Positions 19,747 to 29,674 of a stretch of DNA of 64,000 bases are shown here, one piece after another; within the stretch, counting starts at the first letter, position 1; each line of letters starts with the position of its first letter. Source of the stretch: Chondrosia reniformis (Eukaryota; Porifera; Demospongiae; Chondrillida; Chondrillidae). Made by a program: the position numbers and the translations under genes. Location of the stretch: contig OX359200.1 in assembly GCA_947172415.1 (NCBI GenBank), positions 2,482,501-2,546,500 of the forward strand, given 5' to 3'. The notes beneath the pieces were generated by a model. The model had not been told where the DNA came from. It was given only the letters and a program-made list of their open reading frames with translations, and did not search any database.

Positions 19747-20895
19747 TTAGTTCATTGTTGATATGATGGACATCGCGTTCCCCTTCTGAGTAGCAACTGC
19801 CAGCTGCTGGATGAGATGGCAGTGAGCCATGTCCTCCCCTGTGATGGATCTAATTCTGGTTGTCAGATTACGAATAAACTCCATGGTTTCTGGTCCCATC
19901 ACGCCAGTAGTCTCGATTGCCACTGGGGTGAATTCATGAATGGTTGAAAGCTCTCCATACTTTTTCTTTTTCCTGCTTTCGGCTATAGCAGCCACTGAAC
20001 CAGCCTCTCTGGTTGCTTCTTCCAGATAGGATGGAGCAAATGTGTCAATGCATGTAGCATCCCATATAAGGATGCGACCTCTTGTCCAGGGAGTGATGGT
20101 TACACCATCAGGTCGTTTCCCATCTGACCTAGAGAGACCTGATGGTTCCAGCCGAGATGGAATTTTAGCTGTTGCAAGGGACCGATGGATGATGTTATTG
20201 ATAGCAGTATGTCTGAAGTGCCGTCCAGTGTTACGATAGCCAGATAAGCCATGAGTAGCGTATTGGTCAACATCATGCCCGCAAAGATGACACTTGTATG
20301 GATGGCAAATTGGAGCACCAAGACAAAGGGCTGTTGCAAGCTGTACTTCATCATCATTCATACGTAACCCTACAGCGGAGATGGGCAGGGCATTGATCCA
20401 TGCACCAGATTCTTTCACATTCGCCGCCAGGAGACTGACATGACTGACGCTATTTCCAGCACTTTCAATTAAGGTGTGATAAGTGGCTTTATACTGGAGT
20501 TCATCCCAGGCCTGTTGTTTCCTGTCCCTTGGTGAAGATGGAGGAGGGCAATCCACTGATTGAAGCCAAAGATTAAGAGCATCCTCTTTAGGGACATAAG
20601 ATACACCAGTGAGCCTACCTGGTAGAAGTTGTTGGATCAGTGGTGAGGAGGCAGCAGCAGAGGCCAAAAAGGCAGAAGGTGCCAGCTGAACACTCATTCT
20701 AACACCAAGGCCACCACAGCCAACAGGGAGAGTTGCCTGCAACCAAGTATGGTGGTCCTCAAAGGGGATGTTAAGGATCAAGTTCAGTAAGGAACGAAAC
20801 TCCTGGTCAAACACCTCAAGGAGGGGCGAGTGAAAGCATGATGCAGTGCGGAGGAGGTACAAAGTTTTAGGAATAGCTAATGCAAAACGAATCAA
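19747..20895 (-). CDS. LINE copy A: thumb, zinc knuckle and RLE endonuclease
   Basis: This 382-codon frame begins in the post-RT region (FALAIPKTLYLLRTASCFH), continues through the linker, then has the knuckle region C-H-L-C-G-H-D-V-D-Q-Y-A-T-H-G-L-S-G. The last cysteine of the C-x2-C-x9-H-x3-C knuckle is replaced by G. The RLE core follows (KRPDGVTITPW, LIWDATCIDTFAPSY) with the tail GVMGPETMEFI and AVATQKGNAMS. RLE cuts the target DNA to prime reverse transcription in R2/R4/CRE-type LINEs. The frame joins to 20946-22622 by one frameshift. Confidence 0.88.
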   Translation of the reverse strand: MIRFALAIPKTLYLLRTASCFHSPLLEVFDQEFRSLLNLILNIPFEDHHTWLQATLPVGCGGLGVRMSVQLAPSAFLASAAASSPLIQQLLPGRLTGVSYVPKEDALNLWLQSVDCPPPSSPRDRKQQAWDELQYKATYHTLIESAGNSVSHVSLLAANVKESGAWINALPISAVGLRMNDDEVQLATALCLGAPICHPYKCHLCGHDVDQYATHGLSGYRNTGRHFRHTAINNIIHRSLATAKIPSRLEPSGLSRSDGKRPDGVTITPWTRGRILIWDATCIDTFAPSYLEEATREAGSVAAIAESRKKKKYGELSTIHEFTPVAIETTGVMGPETMEFIRNLTTRIRSITGEDMAHCHLIQQLAVATQKGNAMSIISTMN

Positions 20896-20945
20896 AAAGA
20901 GAGCATCTTGCTTTGACAGGTGTGGTAATCTGTCACTAAGGATTT

Positions 20946-22622
20946 TTAACTTATTACCTTATCAAGGATGGCATTATCTGTATGTGATATGTCACCAATG
21001 GGGGAACCTAAAAGCTCTGCATTGCAAGGGTCAACTCTACAGATGTCAGGGGCATAGGAAAAGATTTGTTCTCCACAGCTGCAGTCTGTACTACCAATCC
21101 GTTCTGTCTTACTATGATTGAGGTGTAGCCCTAGATCTCTGCCATTTCTTTCAATGGATTTGAGGTCATCCAAGATGTCTGATTCCGTGCCAGCAATGGT
21201 ACCATCATCAAGATAGAAAAACTTCAGTTCTGACTTCAGCTCACTGACAAGGGAGTGGATGGTGAGACAGAAAAGCAAAGGACCCAAAGGATCACCTTGC
21301 TGAATGCCTTCAGCTGACAAGATGGTGGTGTTCCCAAATTGGAGATAGGAAGTACTGGAATAAGATGAAAAAACAAAGGGAAAAATTTCTGGAGCTATCT
21401 CTTGGACAGAGACAAGCATTTTGTCATGTCTGATGGAATTAAAAGCATTGGCAAAATCAAGCTTCATAAGAATGTGACTAGTTGGTAGCTGACTCAGGTA
21501 TAACCTTGTTGCGTGTATTGCAGCTTCGGCTCCATGAGGTACTCCAAAACCAAGTTGGGCTGGAGAAAGGTAGGCAATCATACGTTCTTGAATGCTCCTA
21601 CATGCCAGTTTGGCAACTAGGCGACGTAGCGTACAACCTACAGCAATAGGACGAATTCCACCATCCTTCTTAGTGAGAGCAGTAATAGATGCTCCGAAAA
21701 AGAATGGGTGAACAGTTTCAGGGGTTTCATTTGCTAGATCCTGGTTGGTAAAGTTTGTCAAGGCCTGAATAAGAAGAGCACCGCCTTCACCAGCACTAAA
21801 TCCCGTCAGATCAAGGAGATCCTGGGGTCGTAGTCCATCAGGACCTCCAGCAGAGCCCCTAGGAAATGTTTTAATTGCCTTAATGAGGTCTAGTGTACTC
21901 ACTATTATGGCATTATTAAGATGACTTTTGTCAGGAGCTGGGATGGGTGATGATTCAGGGTGAGGGGATGAGTGCTTTGATTGCAAAGCAGAAATGGTGG
22001 AGTCATTTTCTTCAGCTATGATATCCTCTGATGTAGCTAACCTCACAGCACCTTTGATGTTACCTTCCTCCAGTTTCCTGGAAACACGTCTCGCAACTAA
22101 TTGCAAATCAGAGGAACCTTTTCTATTCCTGGCAAACCCTACAGGTGGTGCTGGCTCATCTTCTTCATCAATAATTTGCTTATTGAGCAATTTAGATAGA
22201 TCCCTACGTCGACTACCTCTCCTGGGGACTCTAAGACACTTCCTTGGGAAATCCATCAAACGTCTCCAAGATGTAACAGACTTATTTGCCACCAAGACCT
22301 CGATGATAGTCGCTAATTTCCTCGCACACAAATCGCGAGACGCTTTCGGGATTCTTCTCAAAATGTTAACTCTGGGCTGACCATTTGCCAAGTACTCGCT
22401 CCAACTATCTTGAAACTCATCCTGATGTGGGGTATCACCTGCATTCTGTGACTCTGAAGCGGCTGAACAAGCGTCGTTATTGTGAGATGGAACTTGGTTT
22501 TCACACCTGGCTGGAAGGGACCGTGAAGGCCGACAGTCAACACAACGACGTCCTGCTTTGACACATGAACAACGAACGCAGCGTCCTTTACTCATACAAG
22601 GACAACAAGGTTCTGGCATCAC
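20946..22622 (-). CDS. LINE copy A: CXC-like N-terminus and reverse transcriptase
   Basis: The 558-codon frame starts at an ATG just before a cysteine cluster: C6, C7, C9, C15, C18, C20, C27, C30 and C40 (motif GRCVRCSCVKAGRRCVDC). This resembles half of a tesmin/MSL2-type CXC DNA-binding module. After an acidic, serine-rich linker come RT blocks: a F-P-R-G-S-A-G-G-P-D-G-L block, a I-R-P-I-A-V-G-C-T-L-R-R-L block, MKLDFANAFNSIRHDKM, EGIQQGDPLGPLLFCL, and the catalytic FFYLDDGT at about residue 470. The protein would continue into the RLE frame at 19747-20895. Confidence 0.9.
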   Translation of the reverse strand: MMPEPCCPCMSKGRCVRCSCVKAGRRCVDCRPSRSLPARCENQVPSHNNDACSAASESQNAGDTPHQDEFQDSWSEYLANGQPRVNILRRIPKASRDLCARKLATIIEVLVANKSVTSWRRLMDFPRKCLRVPRRGSRRRDLSKLLNKQIIDEEDEPAPPVGFARNRKGSSDLQLVARRVSRKLEEGNIKGAVRLATSEDIIAEENDSTISALQSKHSSPHPESSPIPAPDKSHLNNAIIVSTLDLIKAIKTFPRGSAGGPDGLRPQDLLDLTGFSAGEGGALLIQALTNFTNQDLANETPETVHPFFFGASITALTKKDGGIRPIAVGCTLRRLVAKLACRSIQERMIAYLSPAQLGFGVPHGAEAAIHATRLYLSQLPTSHILMKLDFANAFNSIRHDKMLVSVQEIAPEIFPFVFSSYSSTSYLQFGNTTILSAEGIQQGDPLGPLLFCLTIHSLVSELKSELKFFYLDDGTIAGTESDILDDLKSIERNGRDLGLHLNHSKTERIGSTDCSCGEQIFSYAPDICRVDPCNAELLGSPIGDISHTDNAILDKVIS

Positions 22623-22675
22623 GGCTATCGGTTACAATCTGCGAGACACAAGCAGCTGTCAATTGCAAGCCGCCA

Positions 22676-22748
22676 TCTTATCATAATTATTATTTATTTT
22701 ATTATTTTTTTTTTACTGAGATAAAATATAATATAATTATAATAAACA
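22676..22748. repeat. (TTA)/T-rich tract between LINE copies A and E
   Basis: A short AT-rich tract (ATTATTATTTATTTTATT and T runs) separates the copy A leader from the copy E 3' UTR. The TTA pattern is weaker than at the other junctions. Confidence 0.7.
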
Positions 22749-22807
22749 ATTGTAATTTAGCATGTACATTTCAAGTCAGTTATAATGTGCATAATCATTC
22801 TAAATAG

Positions 22808-24826
22808 TCAAATAAAAACATTGTCTGTTGGGGGAGAAGTGCCCCCCACTGCAGCCACGTTGCCCCGCTGGACAGCCACCGCAATACATTGCATCAGGAA
22901 CTGCAAGGAGCGGGGCTCCCCGGTCTCAGCCCTGATCCTGTAACCCAGTTCCTTGATGAAAGTAATGGCCTCTGGCCCCAAAACCCCTGATGTTTCGATT
23001 GCAAATGGAACGAAATAGTGGCTGGAACCAAGAAGGGTGTACTTCTGGGTTTTTGCCTTCTCTGCTTGGCTGGCCACCAGCCCTGCTTCCCTTGCAGCTA
23101 GGGCTACATGGGAAGGGGCAAATGTATCAGGGCAAGTGGCATCCCATACCAGTGTCCGTCCGTTCCTCCAGGGCATCACTGAGATCCCATCCGGCCTTCT
23201 TCCATCAGAGGGTGTGATGCCCGTGGGCTCCAGGAGAGAGGGGATCTTTACTGAGGCCAGTGACCGTTTGAGAAGGTCATTCACTGCTGCATGTCTTGGG
23301 TGCCAGCCCTGACTCCTCCTGCAGCTAAGGCCGTGCAAACCCAAATGGTCCACTTCAGCCCCACACTGATGACATTTGTGGGGTCTGCACAGGGTAACCC
23401 CTAGGCGGAGCCCCACTGCTACTCGAAGCACCTCATCATCCATTCGGAGACCAATAGCCGACATTGGAGGCACATGTAGCCATTCACCCGACTCCTTCCT
23501 CTGAGATGCCAGCAGATGAGCTTGAGCTAACTCATCAGGAGCTTCCCTCACAAGGGCTTCTGCTGCTGCTGTCACCACGGGGCCATCCCAAGCCTTCTGA
23601 TGAGAAGAGTCAGGGGCACATGGAGCTGGTTCTTTGTGGCCCTCTTGCCAGACTACCAATGCCTCTGTGGCTGCTGGGAATGGGGAGTTCAGCAGTCTTT
23701 GGGGCAAGATCTGCTGGACAAGCTGTGCACAACCCACAGCCGATGCTAAATAAGCAGAAGGTGCAACCTGGGTTGTGCTACGAACTCCCAGCCCACCAGC
23801 TCGGACTGTGAGAGACGCTTGGGTCCATGCAGTGTCAGAGAGGTTGACATTTAGGATGGTGCCCAGCAAAGATCTAAGGAGGGAGTCAAAATCATGCAGG
23901 GCCGGGACGAGGAAGCATGGTGAGGTGCGCAGGATGTACAGCACTTTGGGGATGGCCAGTTCATTACGTAAAAGACAGAAGGCATCGTGAGCACGTAAAA
24001 GCTGTAGCCTGCTCCCCAGGGTCTGAAGTGACTTTGTTCTCTTTAGGATGGTGTCTTGAATGCCACTGGCAGTGCCAATGGGAGACCCAAGCAAAGTGGC
24101 ATGGTCTCGCTCTGTCACACTGAGACCTGGGACAGCACGAAGCATGGCTGACCTTGTGGTGCTGTCATCACAAATGACTTCTGACTTGTCTCGATTGAGT
24201 TGGAGACCTAGCTCCCCTGCCATTCGTTCCACAGTGCTGAAATCCTCAAGGACCTCCTCCAAGCTGCCACCAAGTGTGCCATCATCTAAGAAGAAAACAT
24301 TGAACTCACTTTGCAACTGTTGCACCAAGTCATGGATAGCAAGGCAGAAGAGCAATGGGCCGAGGGAGTCACCCTGTTGCACACCTTCTGAGGATGGTAT
24401 AATGTCTTCCCCAAAGAAAAGGAAGGAAGGAGTACTATAGGCACATGTGACCAAAGGGAGCAACTCAGGTGCCAGCTGCTTCACAGCAGCAATCATCTTA
24501 TCTCGACAAAGGCAGTTAAAAGCATTCCTGAAGTCAAGCTTCAAGATGAGGTGCCCAGGCTGCAGGTTGTAGAGGAAGATGCGGCTGGCATGAACAGCGG
24601 CCTCCGCTCCCAAGGGTACACCAAATCCCAATTGGTGAGGTGCCAGGAGTGCTCCCATGGCTTCCTTCACGAAGGCACCTGCACACTTTGCCACAAGGCG
24701 ACGCAATGTGCACCCAACGGCGATTGGTCTCAAACCTCCACCCTTTTTGTTCAAGGCAATCAGGGTGGCTCCAAAGAAGGAGGCCCGAGCCGGGACAGCA
24801 GTTTCACCTCTCAGCACACAATTCAC
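22808..24826 (-). CDS. LINE copy E: reverse transcriptase and RLE endonuclease
   Basis: This is the longest LINE frame in the window, 672 codons. RT blocks are FFGATLIALNKKGGGLRPIA (17-36), LKLDFRNAFNCLCRDKM (95-111), EGVQQGDSLGPLLFCL (147-162) and FFLDDGT (178-184). The zinc knuckle is C485, C488, H498, C502. The RLE core is RRPDG (543-547) and LVWDATCPDTFAPSH (559-573), with the tail FAIETSGVLGPEAI. The upstream fingers (GSAGGPDALRPQHLKDM) are read in another frame at 24850-25000, so at least one break precedes this frame. The RT catalytic and RLE residues are all present. Confidence 0.9.
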   Translation of the reverse strand: MNCVLRGETAVPARASFFGATLIALNKKGGGLRPIAVGCTLRRLVAKCAGAFVKEAMGALLAPHQLGFGVPLGAEAAVHASRIFLYNLQPGHLILKLDFRNAFNCLCRDKMIAAVKQLAPELLPLVTCAYSTPSFLFFGEDIIPSSEGVQQGDSLGPLLFCLAIHDLVQQLQSEFNVFFLDDGTLGGSLEEVLEDFSTVERMAGELGLQLNRDKSEVICDDSTTRSAMLRAVPGLSVTERDHATLLGSPIGTASGIQDTILKRTKSLQTLGSRLQLLRAHDAFCLLRNELAIPKVLYILRTSPCFLVPALHDFDSLLRSLLGTILNVNLSDTAWTQASLTVRAGGLGVRSTTQVAPSAYLASAVGCAQLVQQILPQRLLNSPFPAATEALVVWQEGHKEPAPCAPDSSHQKAWDGPVVTAAAEALVREAPDELAQAHLLASQRKESGEWLHVPPMSAIGLRMDDEVLRVAVGLRLGVTLCRPHKCHQCGAEVDHLGLHGLSCRRSQGWHPRHAAVNDLLKRSLASVKIPSLLEPTGITPSDGRRPDGISVMPWRNGRTLVWDATCPDTFAPSHVALAAREAGLVASQAEKAKTQKYTLLGSSHYFVPFAIETSGVLGPEAITFIKELGYRIRAETGEPRSLQFLMQCIAVAVQRGNVAAVGGTSPPTDNVFI

Positions 24827-25204
24827 AAAAAAGGTGACAGATCAAAGCAACATCTGCCCACCCCCCAGAGCTGACTTACTTATCATGTCCTTCAGGTGTT
24901 GCGGACGCAGGGCATCTGGGCCACCAGCGGAACCCCAAGGGAACGAGCAGATGGCGCTTGCTACCTCGTCCTCTGATACCTGGACTGGCATTGGTTGATC
25001 CTCGGTGGACACTAGTGGAATAGCAGAATCCGGGTGGGGCAGAGGATGCTTTTCCCGAAGGGTGGCAAGCGTTTCACTGCTAGGGACTGCAATACTGTCT
25101 TCAGAAGAGGCAAGTCGAACTGCCCCTTTAAAATCTCCTTCCTCTAGTTTAGCAGAAACTCTCCCTGCTAAAGTGTCTACTGGATCGCGAGTGAATTTAC
25201 CTGT

Positions 25205-25705
25205 TCATCTGTTAGGGGCAGACTGGACGAAGGTAGGGTCCGCTTCCTCTTTGATAAGCTGGTTGGTGTGTGAAGCCAAGCTTCTGCCTCTATCTGGCAC
25301 TCGTAGGCAGTGGCCAGGGAAACAGAACAGGTGATCCCAGGAAGACTCCGAGCCGTCTGATGAGACGTGATCGAGGATTTCTGCCGATTTTCTCGCCGAC
25401 AGATCACAGGAGGCGCGAGGGACTCTCTTCAGGATCTTTACCGAGAACCTGCGTAGGTTGAAGGCCTGCGCGGAGTCCGCGATGTCAGGGATGTTACCGC
25501 ACTGACAGGTGTTGACGGGTGCGGGCAGCTTTTGAGAACCAGGACAACGATTTAACACTGGGCCACGAACGCGGATAAGTCCCAATCTAGTAATGGGCAT
25601 TGATCGGTGACAATCTGTACATTGGGAGCGGGAAGAGGCAGAATCTTCTGGAGCTTCATCCTCGATCAGCGCGGCCTCACTCTCATCGTCATCGTCATCC
25701 GCCAT
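25205..25705 (-). CDS. LINE copy E: N-terminal region
   Basis: The frame begins with a short acidic leader, then cysteines (CTDCHRS, later NTCQCGN). It ends in a conserved basic block (VKILKRVPRASCDLSARKSA, then LRVPDRGR) found at the same place in copy A (ILRRIPKASRDLCARKLA, LRVPRRGSRR). The cysteine cluster of copy A is only partly matched. The frame breaks at about 25205, before the RT. Confidence 0.7.
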   Translation of the reverse strand: MADDDDDESEAALIEDEAPEDSASSRSQCTDCHRSMPITRLGLIRVRGPVLNRCPGSQKLPAPVNTCQCGNIPDIADSAQAFNLRRFSVKILKRVPRASCDLSARKSAEILDHVSSDGSESSWDHLFCFPGHCLRVPDRGRSLASHTNQLIKEEADPTFVQSAPNR

Positions 25706-25712
25706 CCGCCAT

Positions 25713-25893
25713 AAATTATTTTATTATTATTGTTATTATTATTATTATTTTTATTGTTCTTCTTATTATTTTTTAATGTAATTATTATTATTAATACTAT
25801 TATTATTATTACTGTTATTATAATTATTATTATTATTATTATTGTTATTATAATTATTATTATTATTATTTTTATTATTATTAATATTATAAA

Positions 25894-25924
<31 letters not shown>

Positions 25925-25933
25925 GTTATATAT
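25713..25933. repeat. (TTA)n tract between LINE copies E and F
   Basis: About 220 bp of TTA/TAT microsatellite. An apparent asparagine-rich minus-strand reading frame here is only the translated repeat. Confidence 0.9.
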
Positions 25934-26097
25934 TTTGAAAATTAATAGGTAAAAGAATAAATATTTATAATAATAAAATAAAAATTGATACTGTGACTGA
26001 TCAATAAGTGAGTTCATCAAGAACAAATTCTTCAATAGGAATGGAAATAAACCCAGCACAGATGCACCATTCCACACCTGAATGGCAACTGAGAGCT
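25934..26097 (-). mobile_element. Family 1 LINE copy F, 3' end only
   Basis: The minus strand gives LSVAIQVWNGA, matching the last conserved block (SVAIQTGNA-type) of the family, followed by a UTR. It is truncated at about 26097 by more (TTA)n. This makes six copies in the same orientation. Confidence 0.6.
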
Positions 26098-26284
26098 TAT
26101 TATTATTATTGTTATTTTAATTAATAATAATTATTATTAATATTATTATTATTTATTGTTATTATGATTCTTATTATAATTCTTATTATTATTATTATTA
26201 TAAACATTATCATTATTATTATTTTAATTATTATTATCATTTATATTATAATAATAATAATTATTATTATTATCATTATTTTTA
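26098..26284. repeat. (TTA)n tract between LINE copy F and PLE-3
   Basis: About 190 bp of TTA/ATT microsatellite adjoining a truncated PLE. Confidence 0.9.
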
Positions 26285-27009
26285 TTGATGGACGAAATTA
26301 TGGGTCGAAGAGGTCTGTCATGCTTGTGAATCTTTGGTAATCCATAGATTCTTGGTGGTTGACAATGGGCTGGGGCTAACCTGAGTCTTGTCTGTCTGTC
26401 GATAAATCCTTTCTCTTCCACATTCTTCATTGAGTTGTTGAACTCTCTCTCTATCTTGCATGTTGGATTCTTTCTAAGTTCCTCATATGTGTTTTCCATT
26501 AGGAGCTTCTTCATTTTTGAGTCATACTCTGTGGTGTTGATGATGACAGTGGACTTCCCTTTCTCAGCTGGTAATATCTTGATAGAATCCTCTCTTTTAA
26601 GTCTGAGTATGGCTGTCCGTTGTTGCCTTGTGATATTGGGTTGGGGTGGTTTGGCATGTTTAAGGCACCATTTTACTCTAGATCTAAGCTCTTGTGCCCT
26701 GGGACTGTTGATACTTCTGGCAACTGCTTCAGTCTTGGCGATGATGTCATGAATAGGTAAGGAACTACAGAAGAGAGAAAAGTTAAGTCCTAGAGGAAGA
26801 ACCTCTTCCTCTATCTTGTCAAATGGCCTGTCACTGTAATTGTGTAAAGTCTTCCTACTCTTGATTTGGCTTTCATTTTCAAGGATGAGTCTTTCAAATT
26901 TCTTCAAATGTCTCTCTTTGACTTGTTTCTGTGTTGCCTCTTTATGTTGTTCCAGCCCATTTTCCATTTCCCTTTGTTGGTGTTGATCCAGTACCCTGAG
27001 GAGTTTCAT
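26285..27009 (-). pseudogene. PLE-3 reverse transcriptase, N-terminal part
   Basis: The frame starts in a coiled-coil-like basic/glutamine-rich segment (QHKEATQKQVKERHLKKFER). It continues with LGLNFSL, then ILPAEKGKSTVIINTTEYDS (the PADKG block of PLE RTs), IYGLPKIHK and RPIISSI. Beyond that the frame runs into translated microsatellite. Sequence upstream (27010-27300) keeps PLE N-terminal pieces in other frames (RYRNHLSFL). The catalytic YxDD is absent from this fragment. Confidence 0.8.
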
Positions 27010-27356
27010 TTTAGCTCTTCCTTGATGTCTTGTAGGTGAGCTAGTTTCCTGTAGGCATTTGCAATGCTTTCATTGATCATGCTATAAGGAACTTTCTTGG
27101 AGAGGATGGACTGTTGCAAAATTTCACAGGTAACTTGATCCTGAGGCCGTTAATAATGATATCATGTGCCTTGCATCTTTATAAGAAGGAGAGATGGTTT
27201 CTGTACCTGGTAAGTTTCCCAAACGTATTCCTCAATTTGTAGATGTCTTTGATTGTAGATTTCTCTGAGCGTTCAATGAAGTGATAAGGGTTCTTTATTG
27301 CGATCATGATTTAATCCAGAGTTATTATTGGTATTCCTTATTTTGTCATTCTTTTG

Positions 27357-27380
27357 CTGATGAAGACCTACGGGTTGAAA
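27357..27380 (+). ncRNA. Hammerhead-like motif at PLE-3
   Basis: CTGATGA (27357-27363), A, stem II GACC/GGTT (27365-27368 with 27373-27376, one G-U pair), and GAAA (27377-27380). The core is complete. Stem I is not clear. Confidence 0.55.
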
Positions 27381-27434
27381 TGTTCTATTATCAATAATTT
27401 ATGTTGCTGTTGCTCAATAATACCACTGGATTAA

Positions 27435-27740
27435 AACAAGTAACGAGTACATACAACTAGTACATACAACTAGTACATAAAACTAGTATGTACCACTAGC
27501 CTATAAAACTATACCATACAAATGCTAACTAGTACATACAATTAGTACATAAATCTAGTATATACAACTAGTACATACAACTAATAATGAATACATACAA
27601 TCAGTGCATACAACTAGTGCAACAACCAGTACATACAACTAGTGCATACAACTAGTACATAAAACTAGTACTTTCAACTTGTACATACAACTAGTACTTT
27701 CAACTAGTGATACAACTAGAACAGACAACTAGTACATTCA
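27435..27740 (-). repeat. 13-bp minisatellite array L1
   Basis: Degenerate tandem repeat reading ACATACAACTAGT on the plus strand, i.e. the ACTAGTTGTATGT unit on the minus strand. It includes the palindrome ACTAGT. It runs up to the unique block at 27741. Confidence 0.9.
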
Positions 27741-28830
27741 CTGGTACCTTATGACTGTTCCTTAGGGATAGGCTGCCTTATAGCGATCATCACGTAACAA
27801 GCGCTAATTAGTAAAGAATTTTCGTTTTTAATCGTTAGAGTGAATGTGTTATTTAGCGTTAGCAGTTACAGGATATAGCTACGTATATATAGACATAAAA
27901 CAGCAGCCATCTTTTGACTTAATTGATTTGCGTATCGCATATAATCGTCTCGCTTCGTATCATATTAATGTCTTATCTTATCTTCTCACTTCGTATGTAT
28001 TGTAATACCTATGTAATTAATGTCTAATATAATTGTGTTAACAGCTTTTCAGGGTCTCTAGTTATACATGATTCACTTCTCTAGCTATCGTCGACTACTT
28101 AGTTTGACGCACCTTTTGTTCAATTCGTATAATAATTCGTATGCAGCAACATTGCAAAGCCACAGTTGAACTTCAGAGCAATCTGATTAGCAACGTGATA
28201 TTCCTCTTGGCTTTTTTGGGGCATAATCTTCTCAGTAATTACTATCGTATACGAAAATTGATCGTTAGGGTGAATAACACTTTACGGCGATCCCCGACCA
28301 CTTAGGTCAACATATATATAGTATACACGTATATAATATCCCAGTTACACATCTTTAGGATTTCCACAATATTAACATCCAGCTATAAAATTTCACTGTT
28401 TGCGTTTCAAATGTGTAAATCATCCCATGAATATACTTATTTGCTAATGAATATGATTTAAGTGCTGAGAAATGACGTCTATTGAAGGAAAATTGCCTAT
28501 GCGCTTAAGTTAGAAGATCCTCATAGTCATGTAGTCAGCTTCAATGGATTCAGTGAGGCTTATTTAGTAAGAATTAAAAAGTCTGTTGGCGTCTGAGCTT
28601 TATTTCCCAAGATATTAAAGATTAAACAGCAATTACTAATCTATGAAAAGTGTATTTTCACAGTTTTCTTCTCAACGGATGGACGAATCAAAACGGACTT
28701 TTTAATTTTCTTAGAATTGCTTCGATGTATACCAGTTTACGGTAGCAAATCATTACTCCTAGAACGAAACTTGCGTTTAAAAGTGTTTATCAAAAAACGT
28801 GAAAACACGCTGATCAGTCATATGGTGCCT
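27741..28830. other. Unclassified 1.1-kb block inside the 13-bp array
   Basis: No coding region is recognised. The 14-base word ATCGTTAG(A/G)GTGAAT occurs twice (near 27831 and 28261). No terminal inverted repeat was found by eye. It may be a non-autonomous element or a surviving piece of pre-array DNA. Confidence 0.5.
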
Positions 28831-29565
28831 GTGTTCAACTAATAAATACAACTAGCACATACAACTATTACATTCACCTGGTACCTACAACTGGTAAATA
28901 TAACTAGTACATGTGAATATTTAATACATACAACTAGAACATACTACTAGTACATAGTAAATGCAACTAAAAAATTCAACTAGTACATACAACTAGTTCA
29001 TACACCAAGTACATACAACTACTACATACAATTACTACATACAACTAGAAATACAAGCAGTACATATCACTAGTAACATGTACTACAACTAATCCATACA
29101 ACTAGTACATACAACTTGTACATACAAGTACTAACGAGTACATACAACTAGTACATACAACTAGTACATACAACTAGTATATACAACTAATACATAAAAC
29201 TAATACATACCACTAGTATAGACAACTAGTTCATAGAACTAGTACATATAACTAGAACTAGTACATACAACTAGTATATACAACTAATACATAAAACTAA
29301 TACATACCACTAGTATAGACAACTAGTTCATAGAACTAGTACATATAACTAGAACTAGTACATACATCTAGTACACACAACTATTACATATACCTAGTAT
29401 CTACAACTAGTAAATATAACTGGTACATGTGAATATATAATACATACAACTAGTATAGACAACTAGTTCATAGAACTAGTACATATAACTAGAACTAGTA
29501 CTACATCTAGTACACACACCTATTACATACAACTAGTACCTACAACTAATAAATATAACAAGTTC
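28831..29565 (-). repeat. 13-bp minisatellite array L2
   Basis: Same unit and strand as L1. A local tandem duplication of period about 97 bp is visible around 29173-29350 (repeated ACTAGTATATACAACTAAT segments). Confidence 0.9.
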
Positions 29566-29674
29566 TAATATGGAATAAGGATTTCTTCTAACTGCGTGGA
29601 ACTTTTAAAGGTTCATCTTTCGACTTTTAGAGCATCTAGAGATCAAGTTTTTCGATTCTTCTGTCTGCCAAACG

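Larger units (their letters stand above)
19694..22680 (-). mobile_element. Family 1 LINE copy A, nearly complete
   Basis: The longest intact-looking member is about 3 kb. It has a 3' UTR with the ATTTAAATTTACAATGG signature, C-terminal frame 19747-20895, N-terminal/RT frame 20946-22622, and a short 5' leader ending in a (TTA)n-like tract at about 22676. Only one frame change, between 20895 and 20946, separates the two frames. It is closely related to copy B. Confidence 0.88.
22749..25712 (-). mobile_element. Family 1 LINE copy E, near full length, GC-richer subfamily
   Basis: About 2.96 kb. N-terminal frame 25205-25705, a broken stretch 24827-25204, and a long frame 22808-24826 carrying RT and RLE. 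Base composition is visibly higher in GC than the neighbouring copies, and the N-terminal cysteine region differs in detail. It is probably a separate subfamily that arrived independently. Confidence 0.88.
26285..27434 (-). mobile_element. PLE-3: Penelope-like fragment with inverted end
   Basis: The minus strand holds the PLE N-terminal region and the start of the RT. The RT palm and the nuclease are lost at the (TTA)n boundary at 26285. Upstream of the coding region, about 27300-27434, a hammerhead-like motif lies on the plus strand. That is opposite to the coding sense, as if a short inverted 3' end had been joined head to head. The fragment abuts the first 13-bp array. Confidence 0.75.

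Noticed and set aside
25766-26077. Asparagine-rich protein on the minus strand
   Set aside because: Mostly translated (TTA)n. Only its first residues (WNGASV region) are real LINE 3' coding sequence.
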